Shown here in pieces: positions 1 through 8,898 of a DNA stretch of 64,000 nucleotides. Position 1 is the stretch's first letter. Every line of letters begins with the position of its first letter. The translations under genes were made by a program, and so were the position numbers. Origin of the DNA: 2-12-FULL-35-23 sp965196985 (lineage in GTDB: Bacteria; Pseudomonadota; Gammaproteobacteria; UBA12402); the NCBI GenBank assembly GCA_965196985.1, contig CBDALO010000161.1, positions 1 to 64,000 of the forward strand. The letters run 5' to 3'. Below the pieces are notes generated by a model that ran no database searches, was not told where the DNA came from, and saw nothing but the letters and a program-made list of their open reading frames with translations.

Positions 1-192
1 TTTTATTGTTTTGATCAAACCCACCGGCTTGCTTACCGTGGGCGATTTGATTCCGCCACACCCAGTAATGATTTACCTGTGACAGGCAACGAGCTGTGTG
101 ATGCGATGGACGCCGTACTTGCTGGTGAGCCAGTGAACCCCAATCAAATTGCAAGCATTGGGTGTAACATTAAATGGAAACCAGAGAACTAG
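1..192 (+). CDS. Thioredoxin/AhpC-TSA-like protein, C-terminal end (partial)
   Basis: Frame 1 is open from the window edge to a TAG at 190-192 and encodes the last 63 residues of a protein that begins outside the window. The segment has the look of the C-terminus of thioredoxin-family peroxiredoxin-like proteins: an RFD...P.ND.PVTG stretch, a helix (ELCDAMDAVLAGE), then the ending SIGCNIKWKPEN, which is characteristic of that family. This is one of the few ordinary housekeeping-type genes here. It lies 39 bp upstream of the Rpn-type gene on the same strand. The family call rests on the tail only, since the catalytic part is not in the window. Confidence 0.6.
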   Translation, partial: FYCFDQTHRLAYRGRFDSATPSNDLPVTGNELCDAMDAVLAGEPVNPNQIASIGCNIKWKPEN

Positions 193-231
193 CCCGCAAC
201 ATAAATGGCTAGAAGAAAAAAGGACGCCTGT

Positions 232-468
232 ATGAGTAGTAAACACGCCATTAAGCATCACGATCTTTTTTTTAAAAGTTCTCTCCAGGACATCGAAATT
301 GCCAAGGATTTTTTTAAGGCGCACTTGCCTAAAAAGATCCAAAAGATGATTGACTGGGAGACTCTGCATTTAGAAAACGACAGCTTCATCGAAGAAGATT
401 TCCAGACTGCATTTACGGATGTACTCTACCAACTGAGAACTACCCAAAATTGTTATCTCCCTACCTGA
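232..468 (+). pseudogene. Rpn-family nuclease/transposase-like gene, 5' part (split by IS4+IS91)
   Basis: This is the N-terminal 67 codons of a PD-(D/E)XK-type Rpn (Transposase_31) protein. ATG 232 is chosen because AAGGA lies 8 nt upstream and the residues match the intact paralogue at 31725. The true coding part ends at 432. The remaining codons up to 468 are IS4-like DNA. The 7-bp target ctaccaa (426-432) recurs at 3480-3486, and joining base 432 to 3487 restores a continuous 310-residue reading frame (...FTDVLYQ|VKLKKQYGKEQ...). Rpn proteins are recombination-promoting nucleases. The gene is inactivated here unless the insertion excises. Confidence 0.85.
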
Positions 469-1646
469 ACTGAATTCGATAATTCTTTTTGTTCTTCTTG
501 AGAAACACTATTTTCTTTAAAAAATTGCTCTACTAAGTGATACGTTAGAAGTTTTCTAATACCCTTCGCAATAAAGTGTCGTGTCACCTTGCCCTTACCA
601 TCTCCTAATTTAGCTAGCATAATTGCGTAATCGTCATAAGCTTTTTCCTTACCTATCTCATACAAATATGAGGCCACATAAAAACATACAGCCAGTAGAT
701 TTTGTATCCCTTTAAAATTTTTTATCTGCATATTTTCCCAGCCTAGTCCTTCCTTGAGAAATTTAAAAACATATTCAATTTTCGCACGAGATAGATAGGC
801 TATGTATACCTCATACGCCTCATCAAAAGTCGTTACTTTTTTATTAGTTAATAGCAGCATGTCATTCTTAAAAATTCTCCTACCATCTCTGCCTGTAATT
901 TGGATTTTAATTGCATTGAAGTTCTCAAACTCTCCAAAATAAATAGTTATTTTTCCGTCTTGTACGCAATTCTTTCCAACTGTTAACTTTTGGAATTGCT
1001 TTTCGCCTTGAGCATCAAAATCAGCGTTAATCAGCTTAAGCTTTTTACCATCATCACCTCTACCTTCTATTGTTCTTGTTATTTTTGAGCGAATAATAAA
1101 GTCTTGATCTAGGTTTGTATCAATTAGTGAGAGATAGTCATTATCATCAAACTCTCTATCTAGAATATGGGTAATGGTTGCATCTTCATTCTTTGATTTT
1201 AGGCAGATTCCTATTTTTTCTATTTCACGAATAGACAGCAGCTTTTTATTAAAGTAATCACCAGATTCATAAAGACTCTTGGCCTCTTTATCTCCCTCAA
1301 ATGGCTTTCCAGCCTCTATTTTCTTAATATGCTCAGCTTTTAAAAACTTAGGGTCTTTATTGCTGTAGCTTACATGCGATAGTAGATGCACAGCCTTATC
1401 ACCAGGTACTAATGCAACTGCGTTATGCGTGCTGTAACCATTGATAATATCCCCGTCCAGACTCCTTACTTTACCTAGATTTTCAGTTTGCTTGCTATGT
1501 GGCTTTCTAATATCAGAAGGATCATGAAGAACATCAATTTTACTGGCGTGTGAAAGTTTTTCACAGCTCTGTTCTAGCAATACATCATTTGTTTTTATTG
1601 GATCTAAATCGGTGCTTTTATTTTCACCGGTAAGTGTACGAATCAT
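453..1646 (-). CDS. IS4-family transposase
   Basis: This is a 397-residue DDE transposase. The IS4 hallmark Y-x2-R-x3-E-x6-K is exact in YLSRAKIEYVFKFLK, and an acidic catalytic segment HILDREFDDNDY lies in the middle. The 7-bp target duplication also fits. The start follows GAATCAT at 1640-1646; in the other two copies the frame extends 13 codons further upstream, but the methionine here (MIRTLTGEN) is the common one. An IS91-like element sits about 28 bp upstream of the start, so the native promoter is probably displaced. Confidence 0.92.
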   Translation of the reverse strand: MIRTLTGENKSTDLDPIKTNDVLLEQSCEKLSHASKIDVLHDPSDIRKPHSKQTENLGKVRSLDGDIINGYSTHNAVALVPGDKAVHLLSHVSYSNKDPKFLKAEHIKKIEAGKPFEGDKEAKSLYESGDYFNKKLLSIREIEKIGICLKSKNEDATITHILDREFDDNDYLSLIDTNLDQDFIIRSKITRTIEGRGDDGKKLKLINADFDAQGEKQFQKLTVGKNCVQDGKITIYFGEFENFNAIKIQITGRDGRRIFKNDMLLLTNKKVTTFDEAYEVYIAYLSRAKIEYVFKFLKEGLGWENMQIKNFKGIQNLLAVCFYVASYLYEIGKEKAYDDYAIMLAKLGDGKGKVTRHFIAKGIRKLLTYHLVEQFFKENSVSQEEQKELSNSVQVGR

Positions 1647-1674
1647 CTTTTTATACTCATTGTTATCTTTTGAT

Positions 1675-3252
1675 CAAGTCAGGCCGGCTTCGCCGGCAAC
1701 TTTCTAAGCCTCTAAGAGTTTAGTCTTTACAAAGCCACGAGTATTATTAAGTCTCAAACTAGTCAAACCTGCCCATGGAATAATAACGAATAAAAATAAC
1801 ACACCTGCTATAGAAATTGCTTCAGGTAGCTGAGCAATAACTCACCTACTATACGCGCTTCTCATTTTACTCTATGAATAATGAAACGCTTTAGTATCAA
1901 ACAAATCTTGGTAACCAATCAGAACTGGTGGAACTTTCACACCAAGTACAAAGATAAAATCAGAGAAGCTATTGTCATTGGCATTGTTAAGCTGCTTAGC
2001 TGCAAACATCCTATGCGTGGCCATAAAGAGTATCATTGCAGTAATCCAAACTGTTCACACGTCAAATACATCCGCCATACCTGCAAAGCTAAAAGCTGTT
2101 CATCGTGTGGTAAAAAAGCCACAGAAGTATGGATACAACAACAGATGGCAATCTTACCCAACACTACATGGCAACACATCACATTCACCATGCCCTCTAC
2201 TCTTTGGGACTGCTTTTGGACAAACAGAGAGCTTCTTAATTTACTCCCACCATTAGCAGCAAAGGTGTTACTCAAGCTTGCTAAAAACAAGAGGGTTAAA
2301 CCCGGTGTATTTATCGCGCTTCACACCTTTGGCAGAGATCTAAAGCGCAATGTGCATCTTCATGCGTCAATCACTCTGGGTGGTATCAACAAAGAGTTAA
2401 CACAATGGAAAAGCCTCTACTTCCATCAACCTACACTAATGTCCATGTGGCGTTATGAGGTCATTAACCTTTTTAGAAACCACCACCAGGACAAAGGGCT
2501 TATTCTGCCAAATCAGTTAGCCTCTACACTGAACCACACTTTCAACTTTAATCAACTGCTTGATCAGCTTTACCAAAAACGATGGGTAGTACATTGCGCA
2601 AAGCCCTCAAAGAATCACAAACAAAACGTTAAATACTTAGGTCGATACACCAAACGTCCTCCTATTGCTGAGTCAAAAATTAAAAACTTTGATGGGAGCA
2701 GCCTCAGTTTTAATTATCTTGATCACGTCTCTAAAACCTACAAGCAATTTAAATTAACCGCGGAAGAGTTTATTGCTCGATTTATTCAACACATTCCTGA
2801 TGTTGGCTTTCGTATGGTGCGTTATTATGGGTTTCTTGCTAACCGGGTGCGAGGTGAGATGCTACCCAAAGTCAGACTCCTATTAGGTGAAACTGATCCA
2901 AACACACCCCAGGTCAATTACCGCACCTTAATGCAAAATAATTTTAACATTGACCCCTATGAATGTGTTCTATGCGGTAGCCAAATGTTTTTAGCTAACT
3001 GCTGGTATAGACAACCTAACCGTTACAAATTGCTATCAAAGCATCGTGAACTCGCCTTACTGAAAAAAATCTAATAACTTCCTAGGGGGGTAGTCCGTCC
3101 AAAACAACAAATAACAGCTAGTTTTGGCTATTGTTTGTCATAACTAACCCTGCCCCACCACTAAATCGATTTTATAAAAAATACCTGTGCTAAAATTACT
3201 CATTTTAATTGGTGGTATTTTTACCAATTGACACATTGAAATTCCTTAATAT
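1675..3252 (+). mobile_element. IS91-like element, copy 1
   Basis: The 1578-bp element begins CAAGTCAGGCCGGC and ends TTCCTTAATAT, with no target duplication. Removing it rejoins the IS4-like leader exactly (compare the uninterrupted copy near 47500). Next to its start is a GCCGGC-ttc-GCCGGC hairpin, of the kind found at rolling-circle transposon ends. The right flank is GAAC, a known IS91 target tetranucleotide. Copies at 34025 and 48811 have the same length. Confidence 0.9.
1881..3074 (+). CDS. IS91-family rolling-circle transposase (Y2-type)
   Basis: This 397-residue HUH/Y2 protein has an N-terminal cysteine-rich zinc-binding region (CKH..., CSNPNCSH, CKAKSCSSCG, about residues 41-80). 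It also has the metal-binding HLHASITLGG stretch and the YLGRYTKRPPIAES motif with two tyrosines. A late C-x2-C pair (YECVLCGSQ) lies near residue 370. It would nick at one element end and move by rolling-circle transfer. No clear Shine-Dalgarno precedes ATG 1881. The protein is intact and nearly identical in all three copies. Confidence 0.92.
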   Translation: MKRFSIKQILVTNQNWWNFHTKYKDKIREAIVIGIVKLLSCKHPMRGHKEYHCSNPNCSHVKYIRHTCKAKSCSSCGKKATEVWIQQQMAILPNTTWQHITFTMPSTLWDCFWTNRELLNLLPPLAAKVLLKLAKNKRVKPGVFIALHTFGRDLKRNVHLHASITLGGINKELTQWKSLYFHQPTLMSMWRYEVINLFRNHHQDKGLILPNQLASTLNHTFNFNQLLDQLYQKRWVVHCAKPSKNHKQNVKYLGRYTKRPPIAESKIKNFDGSSLSFNYLDHVSKTYKQFKLTAEEFIARFIQHIPDVGFRMVRYYGFLANRVRGEMLPKVRLLLGETDPNTPQVNYRTLMQNNFNIDPYECVLCGSQMFLANCWYRQPNRYKLLSKHRELALLKKI

Positions 3253-3486
3253 GAACTGAACAACTTACAACTACCTTCAGTTAATAGCTTTCCTACAATC
3301 GTCGATAGATTTTTTTAAAACAACTTTCCCAGTTAATTTTGAAAAAAGAGGGGCAGCGTAATCGGCGAAGTTTAACATTTATACTCATCTCGTTAGTCTT
3401 GTTAAAAAGACAAAGCATAGTCATTTTTACACAATATTTCAGCATTATTTTGTTGATTTAAATTTTGGGTAGTTTTCAGCTACCAA

Positions 3487-4218
3487 GTGAAGCTCAAAAA
3501 ACAGTACGGTAAAGAGCAGATTTTTTTGTACGTCCTCAGCGAGCACCAATCGCAACCGGATCCATTAATGGCGTTTAGGCTCTGGTATTATCGCTGTAAG
3601 ATTTGGGATCGGTTTTTAAAACAAATGCCGAAAAAGGATCAAAATGATCAGCTTAAACTGCCGTTAATTCTCAACTTGGTGTTTTATAACGGCAAACAAA
3701 AACCCTACCCCTACACACTGAATTTCTTCGACCTATTTGAGGATGTGGAACTGGCCAAAGAACTTTACAACGCCCCTGCCCCACTGATTGATTTGTCGGT
3801 CATACCGGATGATGAGCTATTAACGCATGGGCATGTGGCTGCCATGGAATTATGCCACAAGCACGCGTATAGCCGTGATCTTATACCAATTATCAAAGCA
3901 TTAATTCAGCATGATTTACTACAATTAATCAAGACACTTGATGGTGGAAAACACATTTCTCGGCTGGTAAAATACGCGCTAGAATATGAGAAAGATAACT
4001 ATGGTAGTGAAATTGTCACGTTGTTAGCTGAAGCACTACCGGATATGAAGGAGACGATTATGTCTGCAGCAGATCAATTACGGCAAGAAGGCCGACTACA
4101 AGAGCAACGTATAATTGCTAAAAATATGCTTAGAAAGGGTTTAGATGGAGAATTAATATCTGAAACAACAGGTTTACCTCATGATCTTTTAATTGAGATT
4201 GAAAAAGAAATTAGGTAG
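3487..4218 (+). pseudogene. Rpn-family nuclease/transposase-like gene, 3' part
   Basis: This is the C-terminal 243 residues of the gene whose 5' part is at 232-432, beginning immediately after the right 7-bp duplication. It is collinear with the intact paralogue at 31725-32744: LALSEHQS-like core, PLILNLVFYNGK strand, LSVIPDDELLTHG, and the conserved tail LPDMKETIMSAADQLRQEG. It lacks the glutamine-rich GMQQ expansion of the paralogue. A GTG at 3487 could serve as a start for a truncated product, but no ribosome site is evident. Confidence 0.85.
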
Positions 4219-4316
4219 GTCCCTTTTATTTGACATGCAACAGAGTGATCACTACTAAAAAAACTGCCATTTCTTTGACGAAAGATCACTTTTAATAATA
4301 CCACTTACATCTCAAG

Positions 4317-5028
4317 GTAAGCGATCCAGCAAGTACACCCTAGTCAACTAGTTAAATTCATGTGACTGTATGCTCCCGCAAATAGTAACAAGGAGCTTAC
4401 GGTATGTCAGCAACAAATCCTGAAAATGAAAATGCTACTTACACAGATGCTTATTGGGAAAAACACCTTTCCGACTTTAAGCAAAGCAAGTTAACCAAAG
4501 CGAAATACTGCCGAGAGAATAACGTACCTTACACGCAGTTTCTCTATCGTTTGAGAAGAGAACAGCAAAAAACGCTAGCAAAGGTTGTTTGCGTGTCTGA
4601 GCAGCCAGCACAACCAGTGGCTGTCATGCAGGTCAACTCACACATACAGATTAGCTTTTATGACCAGGATAGCTTAGCGTCTTTGATTCAGAGGCTTTGC
4701 TAATGTTTCAGAACTGGAAAACACCGATCTGGTTTTATCGTACCCCTGTGGACTTTAGAAAACAGATTGATGGCCTAGTAATGCTGATTGCCGATCATCT
4801 CTCAATGACCCCAAGCTCAGGCCAGCTATTTCTTTTTCGTAACAGGCAGCGCGATAAAATAAAATTACTTTGGTACGACCAAAATGGTTTTTGGCTTTGC
4901 TACAAACGATTAGAAAAAGGTAAGCTGAAGTTCCCTAGCGAAGCAGATGAGACTATCGAGTTGACCCAAGATCAGTTAAGCTGGTTATTGTCAGGTTTAA
5001 ACTGGATGAAGCAAAAGTCATTACCCAA
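4317..5028 (+). mobile_element. IS66-type element A, left fragment
   Basis: The fragment starts with the terminal repeat GTAAGCGATCCA and carries tnpA and most of tnpB before being cut at 5028 by an IS21-like end. Its tnpC and right end are missing here. The 98 bases between the Rpn gene and this end hold no gene. Confidence 0.9.
4404..4703 (+). CDS. tnpA: IS66 accessory protein TnpA
   Basis: This 99-residue IS66 orf1 product contains a helix-turn-helix-like segment (FKQSKLTKAKYCRENNVPYTQFLYRLRRE) typical of the DNA-binding accessory protein. A GGAGC sequence precedes the ATG by 6-7 bases. The stop TAA overlaps the tnpB start (TAATG), which indicates translational coupling. Essentially identical copies are at 13191-13490 and 18587-18886. 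Confidence 0.92.
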   Translation: MSATNPENENATYTDAYWEKHLSDFKQSKLTKAKYCRENNVPYTQFLYRLRREQQKTLAKVVCVSEQPAQPVAVMQVNSHIQISFYDQDSLASLIQRLC

Positions 5029-5086
5029 TGTTAGACGACAATTAGCTCTGCGAAGTACGCCAACTAGCTTTGCAAGAAGTAGGTAA
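4703..5086 (+). pseudogene. tnpB: IS66 accessory protein TnpB, 3'-truncated
   Basis: The ATG at 4703 overlaps the tnpA stop. The IS66 Orf2 signature is present (TPVDFRKQIDGLVMLI, LFLFRNRQRDKIKLLWYDQNGFWLCYKRLEKG). The native 116-residue protein ends KSLPKVSPEFFY. Here the frame runs after KSLPN into IS21 DNA and stops at 5086, so the tail is foreign. Confidence 0.85.
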
Positions 5087-5564
5087 TATACGCGCCATAA
5101 TAACTCACTGAGGATGATCAGGTTATGGCTGGAAAGCACATTACTAAACAACAAGCGGAGCTATACATGAAATATCGAAATAAAGGCCTAACTCAAGAGG
5201 CCTGTGCAGCTAAAGTTGGCATGAGTTCTCGCAGTGGCCGCACCATCGAGGTTGGTAAACACCACACCCAGCAGCCAAAGAGGCCGCGTGATTATAAGAC
5301 CCGTGTCAGCCCTATTGACGCTGTTTGGGAGGATGATTTAGAGCCGATGCTGAGAAACAACCCAGATCTACAACCTCAAACACTTTTTATCTATTTGCAA
5401 CGCCAGTATCAGGATAGCTCTGGAAACCCGCTCTATAATGAATCAATTCTGCGAACACTACAAAGGCGGGTGTCCCTTTGGAAAGCTCAGCATGGCAAAA
5501 GTAAGGAAGTGAAGTTTCCGCAGGTTCATGAGCCAGGTAGGTAGTCACTGTCTGATTTTACTCA
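5029..5564 (+). mobile_element. IS21-family element, left fragment
   Basis: The fragment begins with the IS21-type end TGTTAGACG inside tnpB and contains the 5' half of istA. It is cut at 5564 by an IS256-like end (GATAGAGCG). The same end is seen intact at the right boundary (18055) of the full IS21 copy. Confidence 0.88.
5125..5544 (+). pseudogene. istA: IS21 transposase IstA, truncated and nonsense-mutated
   Basis: The first 139 codons of IstA are present, with N-terminal helix-turn-helix (GLTQEACAAKVGMS) and linker. Compared with the copy at 17386-17959, codon CAG is changed to TAG after HEPGR, ending the frame at 5544. The catalytic core is lost because an IS256-like element begins 20 bases later. 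Both defects make it non-functional. Confidence 0.88.
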
Positions 5565-5799
5565 GATAGAGCGTTATTTTGTCTGTAAAAACCAACTTCA
5601 GTACTTAGAAAAACCTTTAAAATTCTAAATGGCACTCTATTGTACCTGTCTCATCGCATAATATCTTAAATTAATTATGCTAATCAATCTAAAAAATTAT
5701 TTATACCTCAAATTTTTCTCCTCTCAAAATAAATTATTAACTTTTAGGTAATAGCAATTATATCTCGTTAATAAGAACAAGAATGATCTATCCTAAAAC

Positions 5800-6258
5800 G
5801 GGTGCTGCCTTTATATAATGTAGAATATATAGCATAATATACACTTTAACATGATGAAGGATGGTGTTTGGATGTCAGCTAGAATTATCTCTGATGAAAA
5901 TAATGAATTAACTATTGAACTCAAGCTTCCACTAAAAGGATCTATGCTTGAATGTGAGGACGCAATTCTTGATGGGCTTAATGAGGTTGGAACATTAGCC
6001 ACTGAAAAAGCATTAAGTAAGTTTGATGCAGATGGCTCTCCTATCCATGTTGGAAAAATAAAGCTAACAACACGAAGTAGAGATGAAGCAAATTACCAAA
6101 CGCCTTATGGAGTTGCTCGAGTTAAGCGTTATGTTTATCAAACCTCTAAAGGCGGGAAGATCTTTTGTCCTTTAGAAGATAAGGCTAGAATTATCCAAGG
6201 ATCAACACCGCGATTTGCAAAAATAATCTCACATAAATACTCAAACTTACCTGCTCCT
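5800..6258 (+). mobile_element. ISKra4-like element, 5' fragment
   Basis: A 459-bp left part of the element (end GGGTGCTGCC) is followed directly by a full copy. The fragment stops in the transposase gene after codons for NLPAP. The outer 8-bp duplications (5792-5799 and 7646-7653) bracket both copies, so the pair behaves as one unit. Confidence 0.9.
5851..6258 (+). pseudogene. ISKra4 transposase, N-terminal fragment
   Basis: It encodes about the first 136 residues of the 436-residue transposase, with a few substitutions (MMKDGVWMSARIIS against MITDGVWMLARILS), before the next copy interrupts it. No catalytic acidic residues are retained. Confidence 0.85.
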
Positions 6259-7645
6259 GGGTGCTGCCTTTATATAATGTAGAAAATATAGCATAATATA
6301 CACTTTAACTTGATTACGGATGGTGTTTGGATGTTAGCTAGAATTCTCTCTGATGAAAATAATGAATTAACTATTGAGCTCAAGCTTCCACTAAAAGGAT
6401 CCATGCTTGAATGTGAGGATGCAATTCTTGACGGCCTTAATGAGGTTGGAACATTAGCCACTGAAAAAGCTTTAAGTAAGTTTGATGCAGATGGCTCTCC
6501 TATCCATGTTGGAAAAATAAAGCTAACAGCACGAAGTAGAGATGAAGCAAATTACCAAACGCCTTATGGAGTTGCTCGAGTTAAGCGTTATGTTTATCAA
6601 ACCTCTAAAGGCGGGAAGATCTTTTGTCCTTTAGAAGATAAGGCTAGAATTATCCAAGGATCAACACCGCGATTTGCAAAAATAATCTCACATAAATACT
6701 CAAACTTACCTGCTCCTAGTGTTATTGATGATCTCAAGGTCAATCATAACCGTAAAATCTCACATTCATACTTGCAACGGGCAACTGATTTTGTTGGCGG
6801 TATTGCACAAGCCAAAGAGGCTGAGTGGGAATATGAAGAGCCAAAGCTTGATGCAGGCATTGAGATGCTAAGTATTAGCTTAGATGGTGCATATGTTCTC
6901 ACCGTTGATGATGGTTATAGAGAGAGCATGGTTGGAACTATTTCCATGTATGATAAGCATGGTGCACGCCTGCACACAACCTACGTTGCAGCATCACCAG
7001 AATATGGAAAAGATGAATTCTTTAATAGGCTTGAAAAGGAAATAAAGCTGAAAAAGAAATATTACCCTGATGCTAAAACAATTGGCGTTGCTGATGGAGC
7101 AAAAAATAATTGGCCATTTCTAAAAAAACATACTGATACGCAAATTTTAGATTTTTGGCATGCAACTGAATATCTCGGCGAAGCATCAAAGGCAGTATTT
7201 ACCAAAAAATCTGAAAGAGATGAGCGTGATGTTTGGCTCGAAGAGAGATGTCATGACTTAAAGCACAAGAAAGGTGCGGCAGGTAGAATACTTGCTGAGC
7301 TTAAAGAGCATCTAAATAAAAAACTGAATAAATCGCTTAGAGAAAAGCTAGAAGGAACAATTACGTATTTTGAAAATAATATTAAAGAAAAGCGAATGTC
7401 GTATCATAATTTGATTAAGCAGAATGCACCAATTGGCTCTGGCGTCACTGAAGCAGCATGTAAAACAATTGTTAAACAAAGATTAGGCGGATCAGGAATG
7501 CGCTGGAAAGACAAGGGAATGAAAATCGTTTTATGCTTGAGAACACTAGTAAAGACTAAAGGCAGATGGGATCAGTTTTGGGAGAAGGTCAATGATTTTG
7601 GCGTGCCAGCAGCAATATAGCCTACATTATATAGAGGCAGCACCC
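6259..7645 (+). mobile_element. ISKra4-like element, copy 1 (complete)
   Basis: The element is 1387 bp with inverted ends GGGTGCTGCC...GGCAGCACCC that continue into TTTATATAATGTAG and its complement. Copies of identical length are at 15999 and 59140. It sits in tandem after a partial copy. Confidence 0.92.
6310..7620 (+). CDS. ISKra4-family transposase
   Basis: This 436-residue DDE transposase shows its acidic positions as SISLDGAYVLT (first D), IGVADGAKNNW (second D) and GSGVTEAACKTI (E), with the family's FWHATEYL between. The open frame starts at TTG 6310. An ATG at 6331 (MLARILSDENN), preceded by GGATGG, is an equally good start. The stop falls 25 bp from the right end. Nearly identical proteins are encoded at 16050 and 59165. 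Confidence 0.88.
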   Translation: MITDGVWMLARILSDENNELTIELKLPLKGSMLECEDAILDGLNEVGTLATEKALSKFDADGSPIHVGKIKLTARSRDEANYQTPYGVARVKRYVYQTSKGGKIFCPLEDKARIIQGSTPRFAKIISHKYSNLPAPSVIDDLKVNHNRKISHSYLQRATDFVGGIAQAKEAEWEYEEPKLDAGIEMLSISLDGAYVLTVDDGYRESMVGTISMYDKHGARLHTTYVAASPEYGKDEFFNRLEKEIKLKKKYYPDAKTIGVADGAKNNWPFLKKHTDTQILDFWHATEYLGEASKAVFTKKSERDERDVWLEERCHDLKHKKGAAGRILAELKEHLNKKLNKSLREKLEGTITYFENNIKEKRMSYHNLIKQNAPIGSGVTEAACKTIVKQRLGGSGMRWKDKGMKIVLCLRTLVKTKGRWDQFWEKVNDFGVPAAI

Positions 7646-7676
7646 CCTAAAACCCTATGAAGCCTTATTATTCACT

Positions 7677-8843
7677 TCAACTTAAGTATCTAGGTGATCC
7701 GCTCCACTGGTCATCAATTTCCACTAAAACAGCTGATACGAGCCTTAGGCACGATTCAGTATTAGGGAAAATTCCAACTGTATGCGTCCTTCTTTTTACC
7801 TCTCTGTTTACGCGCTCAGCTATGTTACTGGTTCTTAATCTTTTTTGATGCGGCCTGTCAAAGTTCATCACTACTAAGCCCTCCGGTATATTCACTTCCA
7901 ACCAAGAAGAAAGCTCTGGTGCTGTTTGCTGATATTTATCTACCGCCATAGCCAATAGTCTTTCCGACTCATGAATGTTTGAGGCATTAAATATAGCTGT
8001 AATCTCCTCAGCTACTGGTTCCTTCATTGAGCGCTTTGGTATGTGAGCCTGAGCATTTTGCTGCAAATGAAATTGGCAGCGTTGCCAAGGAACACTGGGG
8101 AACACAGCTCTTCTAGCGGCTTTTAGGCCAGTATGAGCGTCGCTAGTAATCAACTCAATACCATGTATACCTCGCTCAACCAACTGCTGAAGAAAATCAC
8201 GCCAATGTACCTCAGCCTCTGATAACGCAACAGAAACACCTAGCACTGTTCTCTTGCCGGTTGATTCATCAAAGCCATAGGCTATCAATACCGCACAGTC
8301 TTGTACTGTGCCGCTAGTGCGCACCTTCTCATAACGTGCATCTAGCCAAAGATATTTTATCTTTCCTAACGGCTTATTTCGCCATTTCTTTAAATCTTCA
8401 TCCAACAATTTAGCGCAACGGCTTACCTCTGTGCTTGAAATATCTGTTCCACAGAGTTGCTTTAGCACCTTTTCAACTTTGCGCGTGGAAACCCCATGCA
8501 CATACATTTCAGCGACAGCCAGCTTAAGTGCTCTATCAGAGCGTACACCTCGCTCTAAGACTGATGGATAGAAGGCTTCATTGGAGTCTCTAACCTGCGG
8601 TATCTGTAGCTCAAGCTGACCTTGACCTGTGTTAATTAACCTTGGTTTAAAGCCGTTCGCATATCCGTTTCTATCGCCAGTTCGCTCATAAGGACTGGCA
8701 TTTAAATGGCGCTCCCTTTCTATTAACATAGCCTCATTCATCAACCTGGAGACAAGCTTAGGTAAAGCTTCAAACCCCTCCATCGCTAAAACATGTATGG
8801 CTTCTTCGATTAAGTTCTCATTTTTATAGCAGCTCATTGTCAT
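7677..8843 (-). CDS. IS256-family transposase, copy 1
   Basis: This is a 388-residue MULE/IS256-type transposase. The catalytic triad is visible as LWLDARYEKVR, LITSDAHTGLKAA and NIAERVNREVKRRT, with the family's CQFHLQQNAQAHIPK segment between the second D and the E. The start is preceded by AGAGGAATG-type spacing (GAGGA 5 bases upstream). The gene is intact even though the element around it is split and truncated. Confidence 0.95.
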   Translation of the reverse strand: MTMSCYKNENLIEEAIHVLAMEGFEALPKLVSRLMNEAMLIERERHLNASPYERTGDRNGYANGFKPRLINTGQGQLELQIPQVRDSNEAFYPSVLERGVRSDRALKLAVAEMYVHGVSTRKVEKVLKQLCGTDISSTEVSRCAKLLDEDLKKWRNKPLGKIKYLWLDARYEKVRTSGTVQDCAVLIAYGFDESTGKRTVLGVSVALSEAEVHWRDFLQQLVERGIHGIELITSDAHTGLKAARRAVFPSVPWQRCQFHLQQNAQAHIPKRSMKEPVAEEITAIFNASNIHESERLLAMAVDKYQQTAPELSSWLEVNIPEGLVVMNFDRPHQKRLRTSNIAERVNREVKRRTHTVGIFPNTESCLRLVSAVLVEIDDQWSGSPRYLS

Positions 8844-8898
8844 TCCTCTTTTTTGGTTAAGTTTACCTTAAAAGGAATTTCGGCCTTGTTCATTTCTG

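Larger units (their letters stand above)
433..3479 (-). mobile_element. IS4-family element, copy 1, carrying an IS91-like insertion
   Basis: The ends are imperfect inverted repeats (CTGAGAACTACCCAAAATT at the left, complement of AAATTTTGGGTAGTTTTCAG at the right) flanked by a 7-bp duplication ctaccaa. The element is 1469 bp once the IS91-like copy at 1675-3252 is removed. The IS91 insertion lies upstream of the transposase start, so it separates the coding region from about 227 bp of leader. Two further copies occur at 47274 and 50472. Confidence 0.9.
5565..8881 (-). mobile_element. IS256-like element, copy 1 (split by ISKra4, end truncated)
   Basis: One terminus (GATAGAGCGTTATTTT) is at 5565. 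The other side is cut after about 8881, where other copies continue to GCTAGTGCGCC. The ISKra4 pair at 5800-7645 is inserted in the non-coding tail with an 8-bp duplication cctaaaac. Intact copies of this element are 1532 bp with 26-bp imperfect inverted repeats and 8-bp target duplications. Confidence 0.9.

Noticed and set aside
73..369. 98-residue minus-strand frame
   Set aside because: It is antisense to the end of the thioredoxin-like gene and the start of the Rpn gene, both supported by sequence features.
7657..7848. 63-residue frame repeated beside every IS256 copy
   Set aside because: It is antisense to the 3' end of the IS256 transposase and has no independent support.
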